Assembly: GCA_023512835.1 (NCBI GenBank)
Contig: CM042087.1
Coordinates: 20,403,260-20,467,259 of the forward strand
Origin: Taxillus chinensis
Lineage: Eukaryota; Streptophyta; Magnoliopsida; Santalales; Loranthaceae
Length of the DNA: 64,000 nucleotides
Direction of reading: 5' to 3'
Part shown: positions 41,904 through 53,601 of the stretch, one piece after another
Numbering within the stretch: the first letter of the stretch is position 1
How the letters are laid out: every line of letters starts with the position of its first letter
Notes under the pieces: generated by a model
The model's input: the letters and a program-made list of their open reading frames with translations, nothing else
Told to the model about the DNA's origin: nothing
Database searches by the model: none
Translations under genes and position numbers: made by a program

Positions 41904-43302
41904 TCTCCACCCCCGTCACAGTGCGAGATGGGATCAATTCATTTTTCTCATTTTTAATCACGGTCATGCCCCCTTTCTTGGGCACAATATGCAATGGACT
42001 CACCCACTCACTATCGGAAATAGCATAAATTATACCCGCATTTTTCCATTTTAAAATTTCTTTTCTAACAACTTCTTTCATGGCAGGGTTTAATCTTCTT
42101 TGTCTTTCAGCAGTGGGTATAAAATCATCATTCATCAAAATTTTATGCATGCAAATCCCTGGACTAATACCCCTAATGTCTTCAATGTTCCATCCTAGGG
42201 CCTTTTTGTGTTTCCTAAGGACTTCTAGCAATTGAGTACACTCCACATCATTCAAATTAGAAGCAACAATGACAGAGAATTGATTTGTAGAGTCTAGAAA
42301 TTCGTACCTTAGGTGCCCAGGCAGCTCCTTCAGTTCTGGAGCTGGAGGCACGTCATCTTCTTTCTCCACCTGAGCTTGCTCCAGAGAGTTTGTAGTTTGC
42401 TCATCTTCCTCAGCTGTCAAGTACATCTCTTCATCTTGTTGAGCTTCTATAAGCTGAAGGGCTCCATTATTGGTGGTGGTAATTTCTTCTGCCAAGTAGT
42501 CTTCCACCAATTTCTCAAGTTCTTCAACCCAAAGGCAGTCCTCCTCCTTTTGACCTTGCAAAGCCTTTCCCATGTGGAAGACTAAGGTCTCCTCATTAAT
42601 TCTCAGAGTTAGCTGCCCTTGAGCAACAACAATCAATGCACAACCCGTTCTGTGAAACGGTCTTCCAAGGAGTAGCTGAACTCCTCTATCTTCTTCCATC
42701 TCCAAAACTACAAAGTCCGCTGGAAATATGAAGGAGCCCACTTTGACTAACATATCTTCAATTATCCCTTCAGGCCTTCCAGTAGACCGGTCAGCAAACT
42801 GCAATGATATGGAAGTGGGCTTCATGCCCTTAAGCCCAAGCTGCTTGTACAAAGCAAAGGAGATCAAATTGATGCTGGCCCCTAAATCACATAGGGCCTG
42901 CTGCTGCGGTGCATTGCCAATCACACAAGGGAGATTAAAACTGCCCGGATCTTTATGCTTGATGGGAAAACTCTGTTGAACAACACTGCTCACCTCGTTA
43001 GTGACTGCCACCATCTCATGATCCCCATATTTCCTCTTCTTCTTCACAAAATCTTTGATGTACTTTCTATACCTAGGCATCTGCTCCAAAATTTCCACAA
43101 ATGGAATATTAATCTCAAGCCGCTTGAATAAACTCAGGAAGCGCTCATACTCTTCCTCAACCCTCTGGTTCCTCAGCCTCTGAGGAAATGGCATAGTAGG
43201 CCTGAGCTCTTGCCTCTGTTCTTCGGCTATTCGTCTTGACTCAACCTTTGGTCCTTCTTTTCTTGCACTCTTTCTTGACTTTATCTGATTTTCCTTGGTC
43301 AT
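41893..43302 (-). pseudogene. Gag-protease-RT start (Athila-like)
   Basis: Open 469 codons. The protease domain carries ALCDLGASINLISF, with Asp-Leu-Gly in place of the common Asp-Thr-Gly, as usual in Athila elements, and later VQLLLGRPFHRTGCALI. An acidic linker (VEDYLAEEI, EEDEQTTNS) leads to the RT start: DIRGISPGICMHKI, RQRRLNPAMKEVVRKEILKW and EWVSPLHIVPKKGGMTV. The frame ends at VESVC because of a 1-base insertion. Upstream of 43302 the gag region is in other frames. Confidence 0.88.
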
Positions 43303-44611
43303 CAGCTTCCAAGGGTCTCCTCTGTTCTTCTGGAGTTGCCTTCTTCTTAGGCTCTTCAGCTTCTTTCAGTGCCTTCCCGCTCCTTAGAGTAATAGCCTTG
43401 CAGCTCTCCTTGGGGTTCACCTCAGTATCACTTGGAAAAGATTTAGCTGAGACTCCTTGATTTACATTCGAGCCAAACTCACAAGCAGCTTTTCTATATT
43501 CTTCATTGAAGATTCTATGGTGACTACCCTTTCCTCCAAATTATCCTCTCTTTTGGTTGACTCATCCACATTCCGATATACCCTTCCTCTTTCTTGTTGA
43601 GGCCGAGGTCAGTTTCTCGCTCGAATCCTGGAGGTGGGTGTAAATAATTATCCGTAGCATACTGATTCTACTTCATCCCCGGGGGCACATATTTGTCTTG
43701 AAATGAGGTATCTCCCCCTCGATTCTGGTTTTTCCGAAATGGCCGAGATTCTGCCCGGTTCCGGTTGTACCCTTGTTGTTGTTGTTGAGGATAAAATTGC
43801 CGCTTCGATACAAGCCCTTTCCTCCAACATAATTTGCTTCTTCGACTCCATTCCAGCCCCTGCTCGCCTCCTGGTAATGCTTGTTGTGATCCTTCAACGT
43901 TAAGAGCCAATACTTCCATGCCTTTCACTAAAGCTTGAATCCGTGCTTGCATATCATTGGAAGAATTATCAACCGAAGCTATCTTCTCCCTTGGCTTTGA
44001 AGTACGCACATTAGAGCACCGCCAATCGGCTAATGACAGCCTCTCTAAGAGCTCTCGCTTTGCGTCAGGCTCTAGATTCATCAAGCATCCTCCAAGCATT
44101 GCATTGACCTTGTCTTGTGAGTGGGACCGAAGACCTGTGTAGAAAGATTCAATTTGAATCCACTGGGGTCTTCCGTGATCAGGGTATTTTCTCACTAAGT
44201 CTTTGAAACGCTCCCAAGCTTCATGAAGAGTCTCCATCTCATCTTGCCTGAATCTGCTAATCTCCCCTCTGAGCTGGATCACCTTGGAAGGAGGGAAGTA
44301 CTTTGACATGAACTTAGTCTGTATCTCCTCCCAAGTGTTGATTGAACCTGGTTGTGATCGTTGAACCAGCCAAAAGCTCTATCCCTTAAAGAGAAAGGGA
44401 AAAGCTTTAGCTTTATTGCCTCCTCCGATACATTGTTGATCTTTATGGTGTCGCACATCTGGTAGAACCTCATCAAATGCTGGTGTGGATCATCCACGGC
44501 TGTTCCTCCAAACGCATTGTTGCTTACCATGTTGATCAACGCCGGCTTCAGCTCGAAGCTATTTGCTTGGACTCTTGTCTGCCGAATCCCAGAATAATGG
44601 TCTGACATCAT
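43303..44611 (-). pseudogene. Gag (Athila-like)
   Basis: From 44611: RQTRVQANSFELKPALINMV, FGGTAVDDPHQHLMRFYQMC and LKLFPFSLRDRAFGWFND. After a frame change near 44310: SKYFPPSKVIQLRGEISRFR, ETLHEAWERFKDLVRKYPDH and FYTGLRSHSQDKVNAMLGGC. This is typical Athila Gag, the structural protein of the particle. A Gln- and Asn-rich tail near 43760 follows. No zinc knuckle was found. Several frame changes lie between 43900 and 43303. Confidence 0.87.
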
Positions 44612-45066
44612 TGGCCTCGCTTAATCTAAGAAGGTTCTGGGCATAAACCGATTACCCTCGTCTTTTGGATATTGGCCATTGTAATTGGCCCCTCCTTCCG
44701 GTGCACCACCATCAGGCCTTAAATCTGCCATCAATTCACCTACTGACTGCTCTAAGCCTTGCAATGCTTCTTCAGCCTCACGTGCTGCTTCCCTAGCTGC
44801 TCTACGCCGAGCTCTAAATAATCTTTCAGGTTCCCGATTAAATGGTATAAACTCCTATCTTGGCATGCACAACTAGGAATTCCTCAAACACTTGGTGTAT
44901 GTTCCTGTAAAATAACAAGAACACACCCAGAAGCTCCGAACAATGCAAAATAAACAAATAAAAACTCAAAGAAAAATAACAGAAAATAAAAGACAAAATA
45001 AAACACCAAGATCAGAATTCAAACAATTTCACTCAATGTTGATTTCTAAAGCTAGTCAACCGTTGA

Positions 45067-45085
45067 ATCCCCGGCAACAGCGCCA
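45067..45085 (-). other. Primer-binding site (Athila-like)
   Basis: The minus strand reads TGGCGCTGTTGCCGGGGAT, three bases inside the 5' LTR. This TGGCGCC/T-GTTGCCGGGGA sequence is common to Athila and related Ty3 elements; an aspartate tRNA primer is likely from memory but was not checked. The stretch 44612-45066 downstream is leader sequence with no clear gene. Confidence 0.88.
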
Positions 45086-45088
45086 ATT

Positions 45089-46607
45089 TGATGAACGGGT
45101 ATTTCGTGAGCGAAACCCAAGTGAGGGTTAAGCTACTGTCGTTTAAATCCCTTCTCAAAATATTAATTCCCTTAACTAATGCTAAATAGAATAGCGACAA
45201 GAAAGGGGTCGATCTCACAGAGATTACCAAGTTATCTAGCTTTAACTCAAATCACCAAATTAATCTTGCTTAAAACAATGTCTTGGCAAAAACGAAATCT
45301 TTTTATAACTAAAGATCTAATTTTTATTTGGTTTTCTGAATAAACAAAGAAAGCAAATTGATTTTAGGATTAAGATGCAAGGATTAAAGGCATCTAGGGT
45401 CACAATTTCACCTCCCTATGTTATCTCTACTGGTTCATGGTATTAGGATTGTATGATTAAAAACATGCTAAACATAAGCCAAGGACAACAAATGGTCATT
45501 GAGGTCCTTTTAAGAGTTGTATGCCAGAATGGTCATCTAAACACACAAACATGCAAAGCCAATAAATCATACTTGCAAAAGGATAATGATCACACCAATT
45601 ACAAATAAGTTATGAATCTCAATCCGCCCCAAACTAGGGCTAAGAATACCAAGGTGTACATCCAAAGATAGAAATTAAGAACAGATTCATAAAACATGCA
45701 AAACTCAATTATCCAAACCCAATATTCATAAACACAGCAAAGCAACAATGGGGCTACATTGCTCCCCTAGATTATAAGAACAACTCACACATGATTACAA
45801 GCAAAACCATAGCAGTAAAGCTAAACATCTTCTTCTAACTCACGCACGCAACAAGGCTTCAAATCCAGGCTCCAAAATCCACGACGGCTGTGACGGTTGC
45901 GGCTGCTGCTCTCCTAGGTCAAGGAGCAACCTCCAAGTCGTCAAACCTCTCTCTCTCTATCTCTCTAAAAACGTGTAGGGGGGTCTAGGATAGATAACAG
46001 GGGGCGTGGAGGCTTTATTTATAGAGGTTGGATGGGCCTTGAGGTGTGTACCCTAGCCCATCTATCAAAATGACGTAGTTTTGATAAGTGACACTCCAAA
46101 CTTTAAAATCTCTATCTTCCATCCACAATTTGGACATGGACCTTCAGAAACAAATGATCAGCATGGAAAAACGATAGCATCGGTCCAAAAATATCTCTGC
46201 ACGTCAATTTGCACGTGATATGGTGAATTCACGTGCAACTCCAAATCAGCTCAAACTTCTCCCCAAGCTTCCTTGCATCCTGTAGAGGCCTGAGAAGCAA
46301 AAATATGCTTGCACGTGAAATGGGTGAATTCACGTGTAGATCCAAATGCTCTGAAATTTCTGTGGTAGGTAGAGGACATCATTCTAAGCAACTTTTGTTC
46401 TTGCACGCCAATTGTTTGAGGCCATTTACTATGTCAAAAGTGAGCTCCAAAATCTGCCAAAACAGCTTAAAAATGCATGTATTTGCAAATAGCATCTTCC
46501 TAGGGGTTAGAGCAAATATATATGATATATGAAGCAATAAGGCTCTAATCATGCTCTTAAACATCCTAAATAAACACTAGAATAACGGCATAAAATGCAC
46601 GTTATCA
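45089..46607 (-). repeat. 5' LTR of the Athila-like element (1,519 bp)
   Basis: Plus strand from TGATGAACGG to ACGTTATCA, with TG...CA ends. In element orientation U3 (46607-46030) holds CACGTG inverted repeats and one promoter palindrome, followed by TATA (46023-46015), a GA-rich leader (45945-45970) and a long AT-rich R/U5. The first about 330 bp of U3 strongly resemble the LTR fragment at 63780-64000. Confidence 0.93.
46015..46085 (-). promoter_or_regulatory. Core promoter of the Athila-like LTR
   Basis: TATAAATA on the minus strand at 46023-46015 and one ATCAAAA-N7-GTTTTGAT palindrome at 46064-46085, about 41 bp upstream. The centre is TGACGTA. This is the same element seen in two to four copies in the Tekay-like LTRs at the same relative position, although the two lineages are distinct. 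Confidence 0.7.
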
Positions 46608-46745
46608 TTAATGTCAATGCATCCATCTTGTGCAAATCGCAGGGAATCTCTAAGGACCTATTCAACAAGGTATATGGCATGGGCAAAAAGGCATATATAT
46701 CAAATGAGGTTACTATGTCCAACCCGGACAAAATGGGGTCCAACA

Positions 46746-48675
46746 GCTGCCCCTCTTTGTGCACTATTTGTATACAAATAGCATACAAAGATAAAAAGGA
46801 GTCATTTTGGACGGGTTGGAGCACTTACCTGGCGTACCTTGCACAGAGGAAGTATAGAATGCGATGGTCAGGTCTGTGCCCCAGAGTGAAAAGCAGCTTC
46901 TTGGTTGGTGGGTTTGAATAAATATGATGAGGCATCTAAGGCCTAACAGAAATGGAAAAGGCAAGCAAGGCCTAATCAGGAATTGCAAAGGCAAGCAAGG
47001 CCTAACAAAAAGTGAAAAGGCATCCAAGGCCTGACAGAGAGTGAAAAGGTATCCAAGGCCTGACAGGAATTGAAAAGGCATCTAGGGCCTAACAGGAAAT
47101 TGAAAAGGTATCCCAGGCCTGACATAAAGGGAAAAGGCATCCAAGGCCTGACAGGAATTGAAAAGGCATCTAGGGCCTAACAGGAAATTGAAAAGGCATC
47201 CAAGGCCTGACATAAAGGGAAAAGGCATCCAAGGCCTGACAGGAATTGAAAAGGCATCCAAGGCCTGACAGAAAGGGAAAAGGCATCCAAGGCCTTACAA
47301 GAATTGAAAAGGCATCTAGGGCCTAACAGGAAATTGAAAAGGCATCCAAGGCCTGACAGAAAGGGAAAAGGCATCCAAGGCCTAACAGAAAGGGAAGAGG
47401 CATCCAAGGCCTGGCAGAAAGTGAAAAGGCATCTAAGGCCTAACAGAAAGGGAAAAGGCATCCAAGGCCTGACAGGAATTGAAAAGGTATCTAGGGCCTA
47501 ACAAGAGTACATGATTGTTGAAGAGGACATATGAGCTCCCTTTATGAGTTCACTCAATGAGATCGCTCAATGAGGTTACCCGAAAAGGGAAGAAGTTTAT
47601 TCAAGTGTCAAAAGGGTGCTTTTCGAGCTTGGTGAAATTGTAAAGAAAGATTTGTATAATTGAACAAACAAAGCTAGGAAGGCTTGATGTGAAGCTTGCT
47701 GAGAATGAGCTCTTAGGATCTTCAAAGGTGATAACATTCCTGAAATTGCAGAATATGCTGAATATATGCAAATGATGCATGGACTGCAATGTGCTGTATG
47801 CGGGGATGCATAAACCTCAACCCGTGGTGCCATATGATGCCATGTGATGTGATGCGATGTATGCATCGAATGCAATGTGATGTATCACTGAGGGTTTGGC
47901 CAGGACTAGAGATTTATCTCAATGCTGTTGGAGAGGTTGGCAAACATTCAACTTGTTGGGGAACAATTTTCTCTTTGGATAGGGAGTCCGTTCTATCTTT
48001 GTTGGGGAACTCCCTTTTATGCATGAAGGGTCTGTTAAATTTAGCTTCGCCATATTGAGGAGCTTGACTTGACGGCTTCTCTGGGGATAGTGATATTCTG
48101 TGGAGATATGAGTACTCTGAGTTGGGAGACTTAATTTGTTTGGGGATTTTGAGCTTGACCCTACTCATAAGGTAATGCCAAAAGATCCCACTAGGGATTT
48201 AAGAGATTTTATTTAAATGTGAAATGAAGAGGATAAAATATGATTAATGATATAAAATGGGATTTTGTTGGTTTGATTCTACAAAACATATTTATATCAT
48301 AAAAAGTGTTCTATTGTTATAATCTGATAAATGGAATTACAAGTCTTTAAAAAGCATAATATGCAAATTTGATTCGAGTGTGCCTTAGGTTTGACCAAGT
48401 CTACCACCGTTTACAGCTGCCGTCTTTAGGTGACACTGTTTCCACTGTTTGCAAAGGACCCTGTTTTAGGTGGCCCTGATCCTTGGATTCCAACTGCTTT
48501 CACCCTTCAGGATTTGTCGTTAGCTTTGTATTTTACCCTTGGTGCCCTTTTAGTCCGCCTTTACTTGCTTCTTTGTCTTTTGTTGGAGCTTTGTATTTTA
48601 CCCTTGGTGCCCTTTCGGGTTTTCAACAAGTCCGCTCATTGTAGGGATGAGAATCTTGTTTGAGAGGTATGAGAG
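46746..48675 (-). other. 3' noncoding region of the Ogre-like element
   Basis: It starts at the LTR with polypurine tract AAAGAGGGGCAGC (46758-46746, minus strand). No domain was recognised. It contains the 29-bp array at 46930-47505 and unique sequence, including short words ATGTGATG near 47800-47890. Its length of 1.9 kb is large but usual for this group. Confidence 0.8.
46930..47505. repeat. 29-30-bp minisatellite, about 19 copies
   Basis: The core AAAAGGCATCCAAGGCCTGA recurs with a 29-30-bp period; copies alternate between a GGAATTG and a GAAAGGG tail, giving a two-unit higher-order pattern. It lies between pol and the 3' LTR of the Ogre-like element. The minus-strand frames through it (for example 47177-47461) are repetitive and not protein-like. 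Confidence 0.9.
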
Positions 48676-50718
48676 TTAAGCATAGAAATTTTTCACCGCA
48701 TCGCTATTCACCGGGTTAGGGAGCTCATCTCCATCCATTCTGGCAAGGATTAAGGCACCTCCTGAGAATGCTTTTTTCACCACATATGGGCCTTCATAAT
48801 TGGGAGTCCACTTGCCTCTATGGTCATGTTGAATTGGTAAAATCTTCTTGAGGACGAGGTCACCCACTTGAAAGCTTCTGGACTTCACCTTTTTATTGTA
48901 GTTGTTCATCATTCTCTGTTGATATAGCTGTCCTCTGCAAACAACTGCCAAGCATTTGCCTTCGATTAAGTTCAGCTGCTCATAACGATTTTGGGCCCAT
49001 TCTGCTTCTTCTAACTGAGTATCCTTGAGTACTCAGAGGGAAGGTATCTCTACTTCGACAGGTAAGACGGCCTCCATACCATATACCAAAGAAAACGGAG
49101 TTGCCCCAGTTGATGTTCGCACTGAGGTACGATAAGCATGCAAAGCATATGGTAGCTTCTCATGTCAATCTTTGTATGTCTCAGTCATCTTTCTGATAAT
49201 GTTTTTGATGTTCTTATTGGCTGCTTCAACTGCTCCATTCATCTTTGGGCGATAGGGAGTCGAGTTGCGGTGTTGAATTTTGTACGTTTGGCACAATTTA
49301 CCCATCATCCGATTGTTCAGATTGGTGGCATTGTCTGTTATGATCTGCTCAGGAAGTCCATAGCGGCATATGATGTTACTTCGCATAAATTTAAGTACCA
49401 CAGCTTGTGTGACATTGGCATATGACATTGCTTCTACCCACTTGGTAAAGTAATCGATGGCCACTAAGATGAAGCGGTGACCATTGGAAGCTTTTGGCGA
49501 GATTGGTCCGATAACGTCGATGTCCCAAAGTGGAAACGGCCACGGGGACACCATCACATGTAGTCTGGATTGCGGTACTTGGATTTTATCGCCATAAATT
49601 TGACACTTGAGGCATTTGCGCACATATTCAATACAATCTTTCTCCATGGTTACCCAATAATAGCCCATCCGCATGATTTGCCTTGTTAATGCATGTCTAT
49701 TTGCGTGTGAACCACATTCTCCTTCGTGTACTTCTTTCATTATCTGTTTCGACTCTTCTTTTGCCACGCACCGCAATAACACCATGTCATGGTTTCGCTT
49801 ATATAGAACGGGACCATCAAGGTAGTAGTTAGACGCTGACCTTCGGATATTTCTTTTATCAGACTCAGAGGCCTTTGCTGGGTATTCTTGCTTAAGCAAA
49901 TACTGTTTGACGTCATCAAACCAAGGTTTTTCTTCAGTATTTCTTTCAATGGCCATGCAATGTGCAGGAGCATCTTGTATATGGATATCAAAAGACTGGA
50001 CTTCCAACTTGGTGTCTAGTCGCAGGAGGAAGGCTAGAGTGGCCAGTGCATTAGGAATCTGATTGTACTCCCTGGGCATATGCTCGAATGTAATGTCTTC
50101 GAATTGCTCGGCTAACTCCGTAACGTGCTTCCGATATGGGATTAATTTGTGGTTTTGAGTCTCCCATTCTCCCTTCACTTGAAATATGATAAGTGCGGAA
50201 TCGCCAAACACTCGTAATTTTTTGATTCCTTTGTTAATTGCTTTTTGAAGTCCCATCACACAAGCCTCATATTCTGCTACATTGTTTGTACAAGGGAAGG
50301 TTAGCTTTGCCGCCATAGGGAAATGTTCGCCTTTTGGGGATATCAGGATGGCCCCAACACCGTGACCTACGAGACTAGAGGCTCCATCAAACCACATCAT
50401 CCATATGTCTGATACTTCAGCCGAAATGATGTTGATGTGTTCATCTGGGAAGCCAATAGTCATGGGCTCGTAATCTTCTAGTGCTCTGTCTGCCAAGTAA
50501 TTAGCTATTGTGCTTCCTTTTATAGCTTTTTTTGGCACATAGATGATATCATACTCCAATAGGATCAGCTGCCATTTGGAGATTCTTCCAGAAATGGATG
50601 GTTTTTCTAAAAGGTACTTGAGCGGATCATGCCTCGAAATCAGCCATGTTGTATGATAAAGAGTGTATTGCCTCAATCGTCTTGTTATCCACACAAGGGC
50701 ACAACATGTCTTTTCCAA
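48676..50718 (-). pseudogene. RNase H, second RNase H and integrase (Ogre-like)
   Basis: Open 517 codons from 50718 to 49165. End of the first RNase H: RHDPLKYLLEKPSISGRISK. Second, archaeal-type RNase H: WMMWFDGASSLVGHGVGAIL, NNVAEYEACVMGLQKAI and RVFGDSALIIFQVKGEW, with catalytic Asp, Glu and Asp present. Integrase: HANRHALTRQIMRMGYYW, CLKCQIYGD, LWDIDVIGPI, QIITDNATNL and NGAVEAANKNIKNI, so the DDE set is present. A TGA at 49165-49167 interrupts; reading continues through [20 protein letters not shown] to another TAG near 49035, then 48951-48676 gives the C-terminus (RSFQVGDLVLKKI). The dual RNase H is diagnostic of the Tat/Ogre group. Confidence 0.92.
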
Positions 50719-51932
50719 TGGTGTATAGTTCGTTTCATTGATGGTGAACTTTTTGCTAAGATACTAAATGGCCTGCTCCCTCTTGCCTGTAGAATCATGT
50801 TGCCCCAAGACACAACCCATTGAGGACCCTTGGACAGCCAAGTATAAGATTAACGGTCTGTTTGGTACTGTTGGGACCAAAACAGGTGGATTAGACAAAT
50901 AATGTTTGATCCTATCAAAAGCTTCTTGACATTTGTCATTCCAAATTTCTGGATTGTTCTTCGTAATGTTTTGAAAATTGGTTCACACGTGGCTATTAAT
51001 TGTGAAATGAATCGAGCAATGTAATTCAATCGCCCAAGGAACCCTCTAACCTCCTTGATGGTTCATGGTGGGGGCATCTCTTGGATAGCTCGAACCTTGT
51101 CTGGATCAATTTCCACTCCTTTTTGGCTCACCATGAAACCTAACAGTTTTCTCGACATGGCTCCAAAAGTGCACTTTTCAGGGTTCAATTTGAGTTGATA
51201 CTTCCATAGTCTATTAAAAAGCTTACGGAGTACATCGATGTGATTTTCAGTGCTCCTCGATTTAGCTATCATATCATTCACATAGACCTTGACTTCTTTA
51301 TGCATCATGTCGTGGAATAGGGTCACCATCGCTCGCTGGTAGGTTGCCCCTGCGTTCTTCAGACCAAAAGGCATCACATTATAACAGAATGTGCCCCAAA
51401 GTGTCATGAAGGTGGTCCTCTATTTATGTTCAGGGGCCATACAAATCTGATAGTAGCCTGAGAAGCCATCCATGAATGAGAATAGGGTATGTTTTGCTGT
51501 GTTATCCACTAGGGTATCAATATGAGGAAGCGAAAAGTTGTCTTTCGGGCTGGCCCAATTCAGATTTCTATAATCGACACACATGCGTACTTTACCTCCT
51601 TTCTTCGGTACTGGTATGACATTGGCCACCCATTCGGGATAGTGGGAGACACTTAGGAAACCTGCGTCCCATTGCTTTTTGACTTCTTCTTTAATCTTCA
51701 GTAGCATCTCTGGTCTCATTCTTCGTAATTTCTGTAGTACTGGCTTGCACTCTGGCTTCACGGGTATGTGATGTTGCACTATATCTATGTCTAATCCTTG
51801 CATATCTTGGTATGACCATGCAAAAACATCAATGTAGCTTCTTAACAGCTCAATTAACTTCTTCTTGATGTCGGTAGCTATCAAAGACCCTACCCTTAAT
51901 TCTTTTGGTTCGGTTGTCATCCCCAAATTCAC
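50719..51932 (-). pseudogene. RT (Ogre-like), catalytic Asp mutated
   Basis: Open pieces 51932-51420 and 51407-51063: HHIPVKPECKPVLQKLRRMR, GFLSVSHYPEWVANVIPVPK, VRMCVDYRNLNWASPKDNFS, FMDGFSGYYQICMAPEHK, then MPFGLKNAGATYQRAM and VKVYVNDMIAKSRSTE. The expected YVDD is YVND, a G-to-A change in the first catalytic Asp codon, which should abolish polymerase activity. The connection (50719-51062) has further stops. A stop at 51420 separates the two halves. Confidence 0.9.
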
Positions 51933-52317
51933 TGTTTCTATTGGGTCTTCACTTGGAATGGATTAGCGATCATCCCTTTCCAATAGGCGTATGATCTCTC
52001 CCGGAAGCTCGGTTGTCTCCTCCGCCTCATTCTCATCAGCTTCAAACACTGGTTGTTCCTAGTTTGGACTTTGGTCAAACTTTAGGCATCTCGTTTTGCT
52101 TTCGCATATTATGTTTTCATTGACATTGCGATACCTGCTTATAAGAGAATTACAAGTTGGTAACCAAATATGATATGCATACGTTATGAATGGAATGCAC
52201 CGTGAAAGATTTGAAAAAAGTACATTTGATTGAAAAGCTTTTTCGATAAAAACAAATGTTCACCGCTTCAAGAGACGTTAAAATAGAATACATTAAATCC
52301 CAGTGACCCCATGAGCA

Positions 52318-53601
52318 TTACATTATAAGGAGGTCCAGGCTGGTCCAATTGTTCAATGGCTGGTTGGGATCCTCTTGCACTAACTGAACTATCTCACTTG
52401 GTGCATGCTCGTTTGTGTCCAATGCAGCTACAGTCCCCGTTTCGAGATCAAGTTGGCTCTTATGGATAAACCCTCCAATCCGGAATGTAACATTCAAGGG
52501 GGGAAAGCTCCTCCTTTCTTCTTGTACTGGCCTTTTCTGCAATCTTGCCATTCTGACTTCCCTCTTCTTGGTAGCTTCCCTTTGTCTGTCAGCTTTTGTA
52601 GGGAGGTAGCCTAGCCCAAACTTCTCGGTATTTTCTTGGATGGTCAATGGTTTCTGGATTCCTTGAGCCTTTGGACCTAATCCTTGCCCTGGCTTGCACC
52701 CTTGCTTGATCATGGTGGCTGCAACCATTCTTCCAGCCTTCGAGAGACAATGGCTTGGGGCAGAAGTGACATTCACCATCTCAAACACCCGATAGGAGCA
52801 TTCTGGTACATCTTCGTTGTTCTCAACATAAGGAACTGATGCTGGCTTGGTGATGAGGAAACTTGTCTCTCCAGAGATGCAAACAAGTTGGTCTCCCATC
52901 GTAAATTTCATCTTTTGGTGGAGGCTTGATGGCACTGCCCCTGCCTTGTGGATCCAGGGTCTTCCCAACAAACAGCTGTAATATGGCATGATGTCCATTG
53001 CCTGAAATTCCACCATAAAGGTAGCTAGTCCAATCAGAAGCGGAATGTCTAGAGTGCCCACCACGTCACGCTTTCCTCCATCGAATGCCCGTACCTTCAT
53101 CGTACAGGGGCGCATATAGGACGCGTCGACCGGAAGTTGTTGCAGTATATGTAAAGGCATAATGTTCAAGGCAGAACCGTTGTCAATGAGTACTCGGGCT
53201 ATGGTATGTGCCTTACACTTGACAGTAATGTGTAGAGCTTTTATGTGTCCCATCCCTTCCTGAGGCAGCTCATCATCTCCAAAGCTAAGGACGTTGTTTA
53301 TGATGAGGTTACTGGCGATTCCATCAACATTTGCCACTGAGACGATCGGTGGAACATAGGCTTGGCTCAGAACTTTCAGCAGTGCTTCCCGGTGAGGTTG
53401 GGAATCCATCATTAATGACAGCAAGGAGATCCGAGCCGGTTGTCGACTTAGCTGATCCATAATATTATACTCACTCTGTTTCATGAGTTTTAAAAATTCC
53501 GTGGTCTCTTCTTCAGTGATTGGTGTTCCTTTCATTGTTGCCTCCAGTGTTGGCCCAATGTCTGGTTCTATAGCTTTTTCCTTCCTTGCTTTGTCAGCCA
53601 T
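52318..53601 (-). CDS. Aspartic protease with G-patch (Ogre-like), open
   Basis: Open 427 codons. Retropepsin: VLIDNGSALNIMPLHILQQL, with active site Asp-Asn-Gly near residue 137, and YSCLLGRPWIHKAGAV near residue 209. A G-patch follows: MIKQGCKPGQGLGPKAQGI and EKFGLGYLPTKADR around residues 295-340. G-patch motifs after the protease are known from Tat/Ogre-type polyproteins and bind nucleic acid or helicases in cellular proteins. The start overlaps the gag frame (54206-53568) by 34 bases, which looks like a frameshift, not a designed start. The C-terminal linker runs to 52318; from there to 51933 is damaged RT linker. Confidence 0.88.
   Translation of the reverse strand: MADKARKEKAIEPDIGPTLEATMKGTPITEEETTEFLKLMKQSEYNIMDQLSRQPARISLLSLMMDSQPHREALLKVLSQAYVPPIVSVANVDGIASNLIINNVLSFGDDELPQEGMGHIKALHITVKCKAHTIARVLIDNGSALNIMPLHILQQLPVDASYMRPCTMKVRAFDGGKRDVVGTLDIPLLIGLATFMVEFQAMDIMPYYSCLLGRPWIHKAGAVPSSLHQKMKFTMGDQLVCISGETSFLITKPASVPYVENNEDVPECSYRVFEMVNVTSAPSHCLSKAGRMVAATMIKQGCKPGQGLGPKAQGIQKPLTIQENTEKFGLGYLPTKADRQREATKKREVRMARLQKRPVQEERRSFPPLNVTFRIGGFIHKSQLDLETGTVAALDTNEHAPSEIVQLVQEDPNQPLNNWTSLDLLIM

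Larger units (their letters stand above)
34249..46607 (-). mobile_element. Athila-like Ty3 retrotransposon, 3' LTR truncated
   Basis: Intact 5' LTR 45089-46607, primer-binding site 45085-45067, gag (44611-43303), protease-RT-RNase H-integrase (43302-39457), an accessory gene with its own TATA-like box (38605-36330), 1.6 kb of noncoding sequence and the 3' LTR (34727-34249), which retains only 479 of about 1,519 bp. The protease motif CDLGAS, the gag FELKPALINMV and LFPFSLRDRA motifs and the primer site suit the Athila group. Over the shared LTR part I count five substitutions and one indel by eye, so the insertion is young. Confidence 0.9.
17111..46745 (-). repeat. 3' LTR of the Ogre-like element, in three pieces
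   Basis: Pieces are 17111-18670, 33998-34248 and 46608-46745. They align to 5' LTR 58090-60830: the start TGTCATCACTGGTTTTCGTC and the end GGGGTCCAACA are shared. The first gap is the SIRE-like insertion. The second holds the Athila-like element but also lacks the part matching about 59929-60693, including the GGTCAA array, so a deletion of about 765 bp accompanies that junction. Confidence 0.9.

Noticed and set aside
46930..47505. Regularly spaced repeats that could suggest a CRISPR-like array
   Set aside because: The tails between repeats are themselves repeated and the context is a plant retrotransposon; it is a minisatellite.
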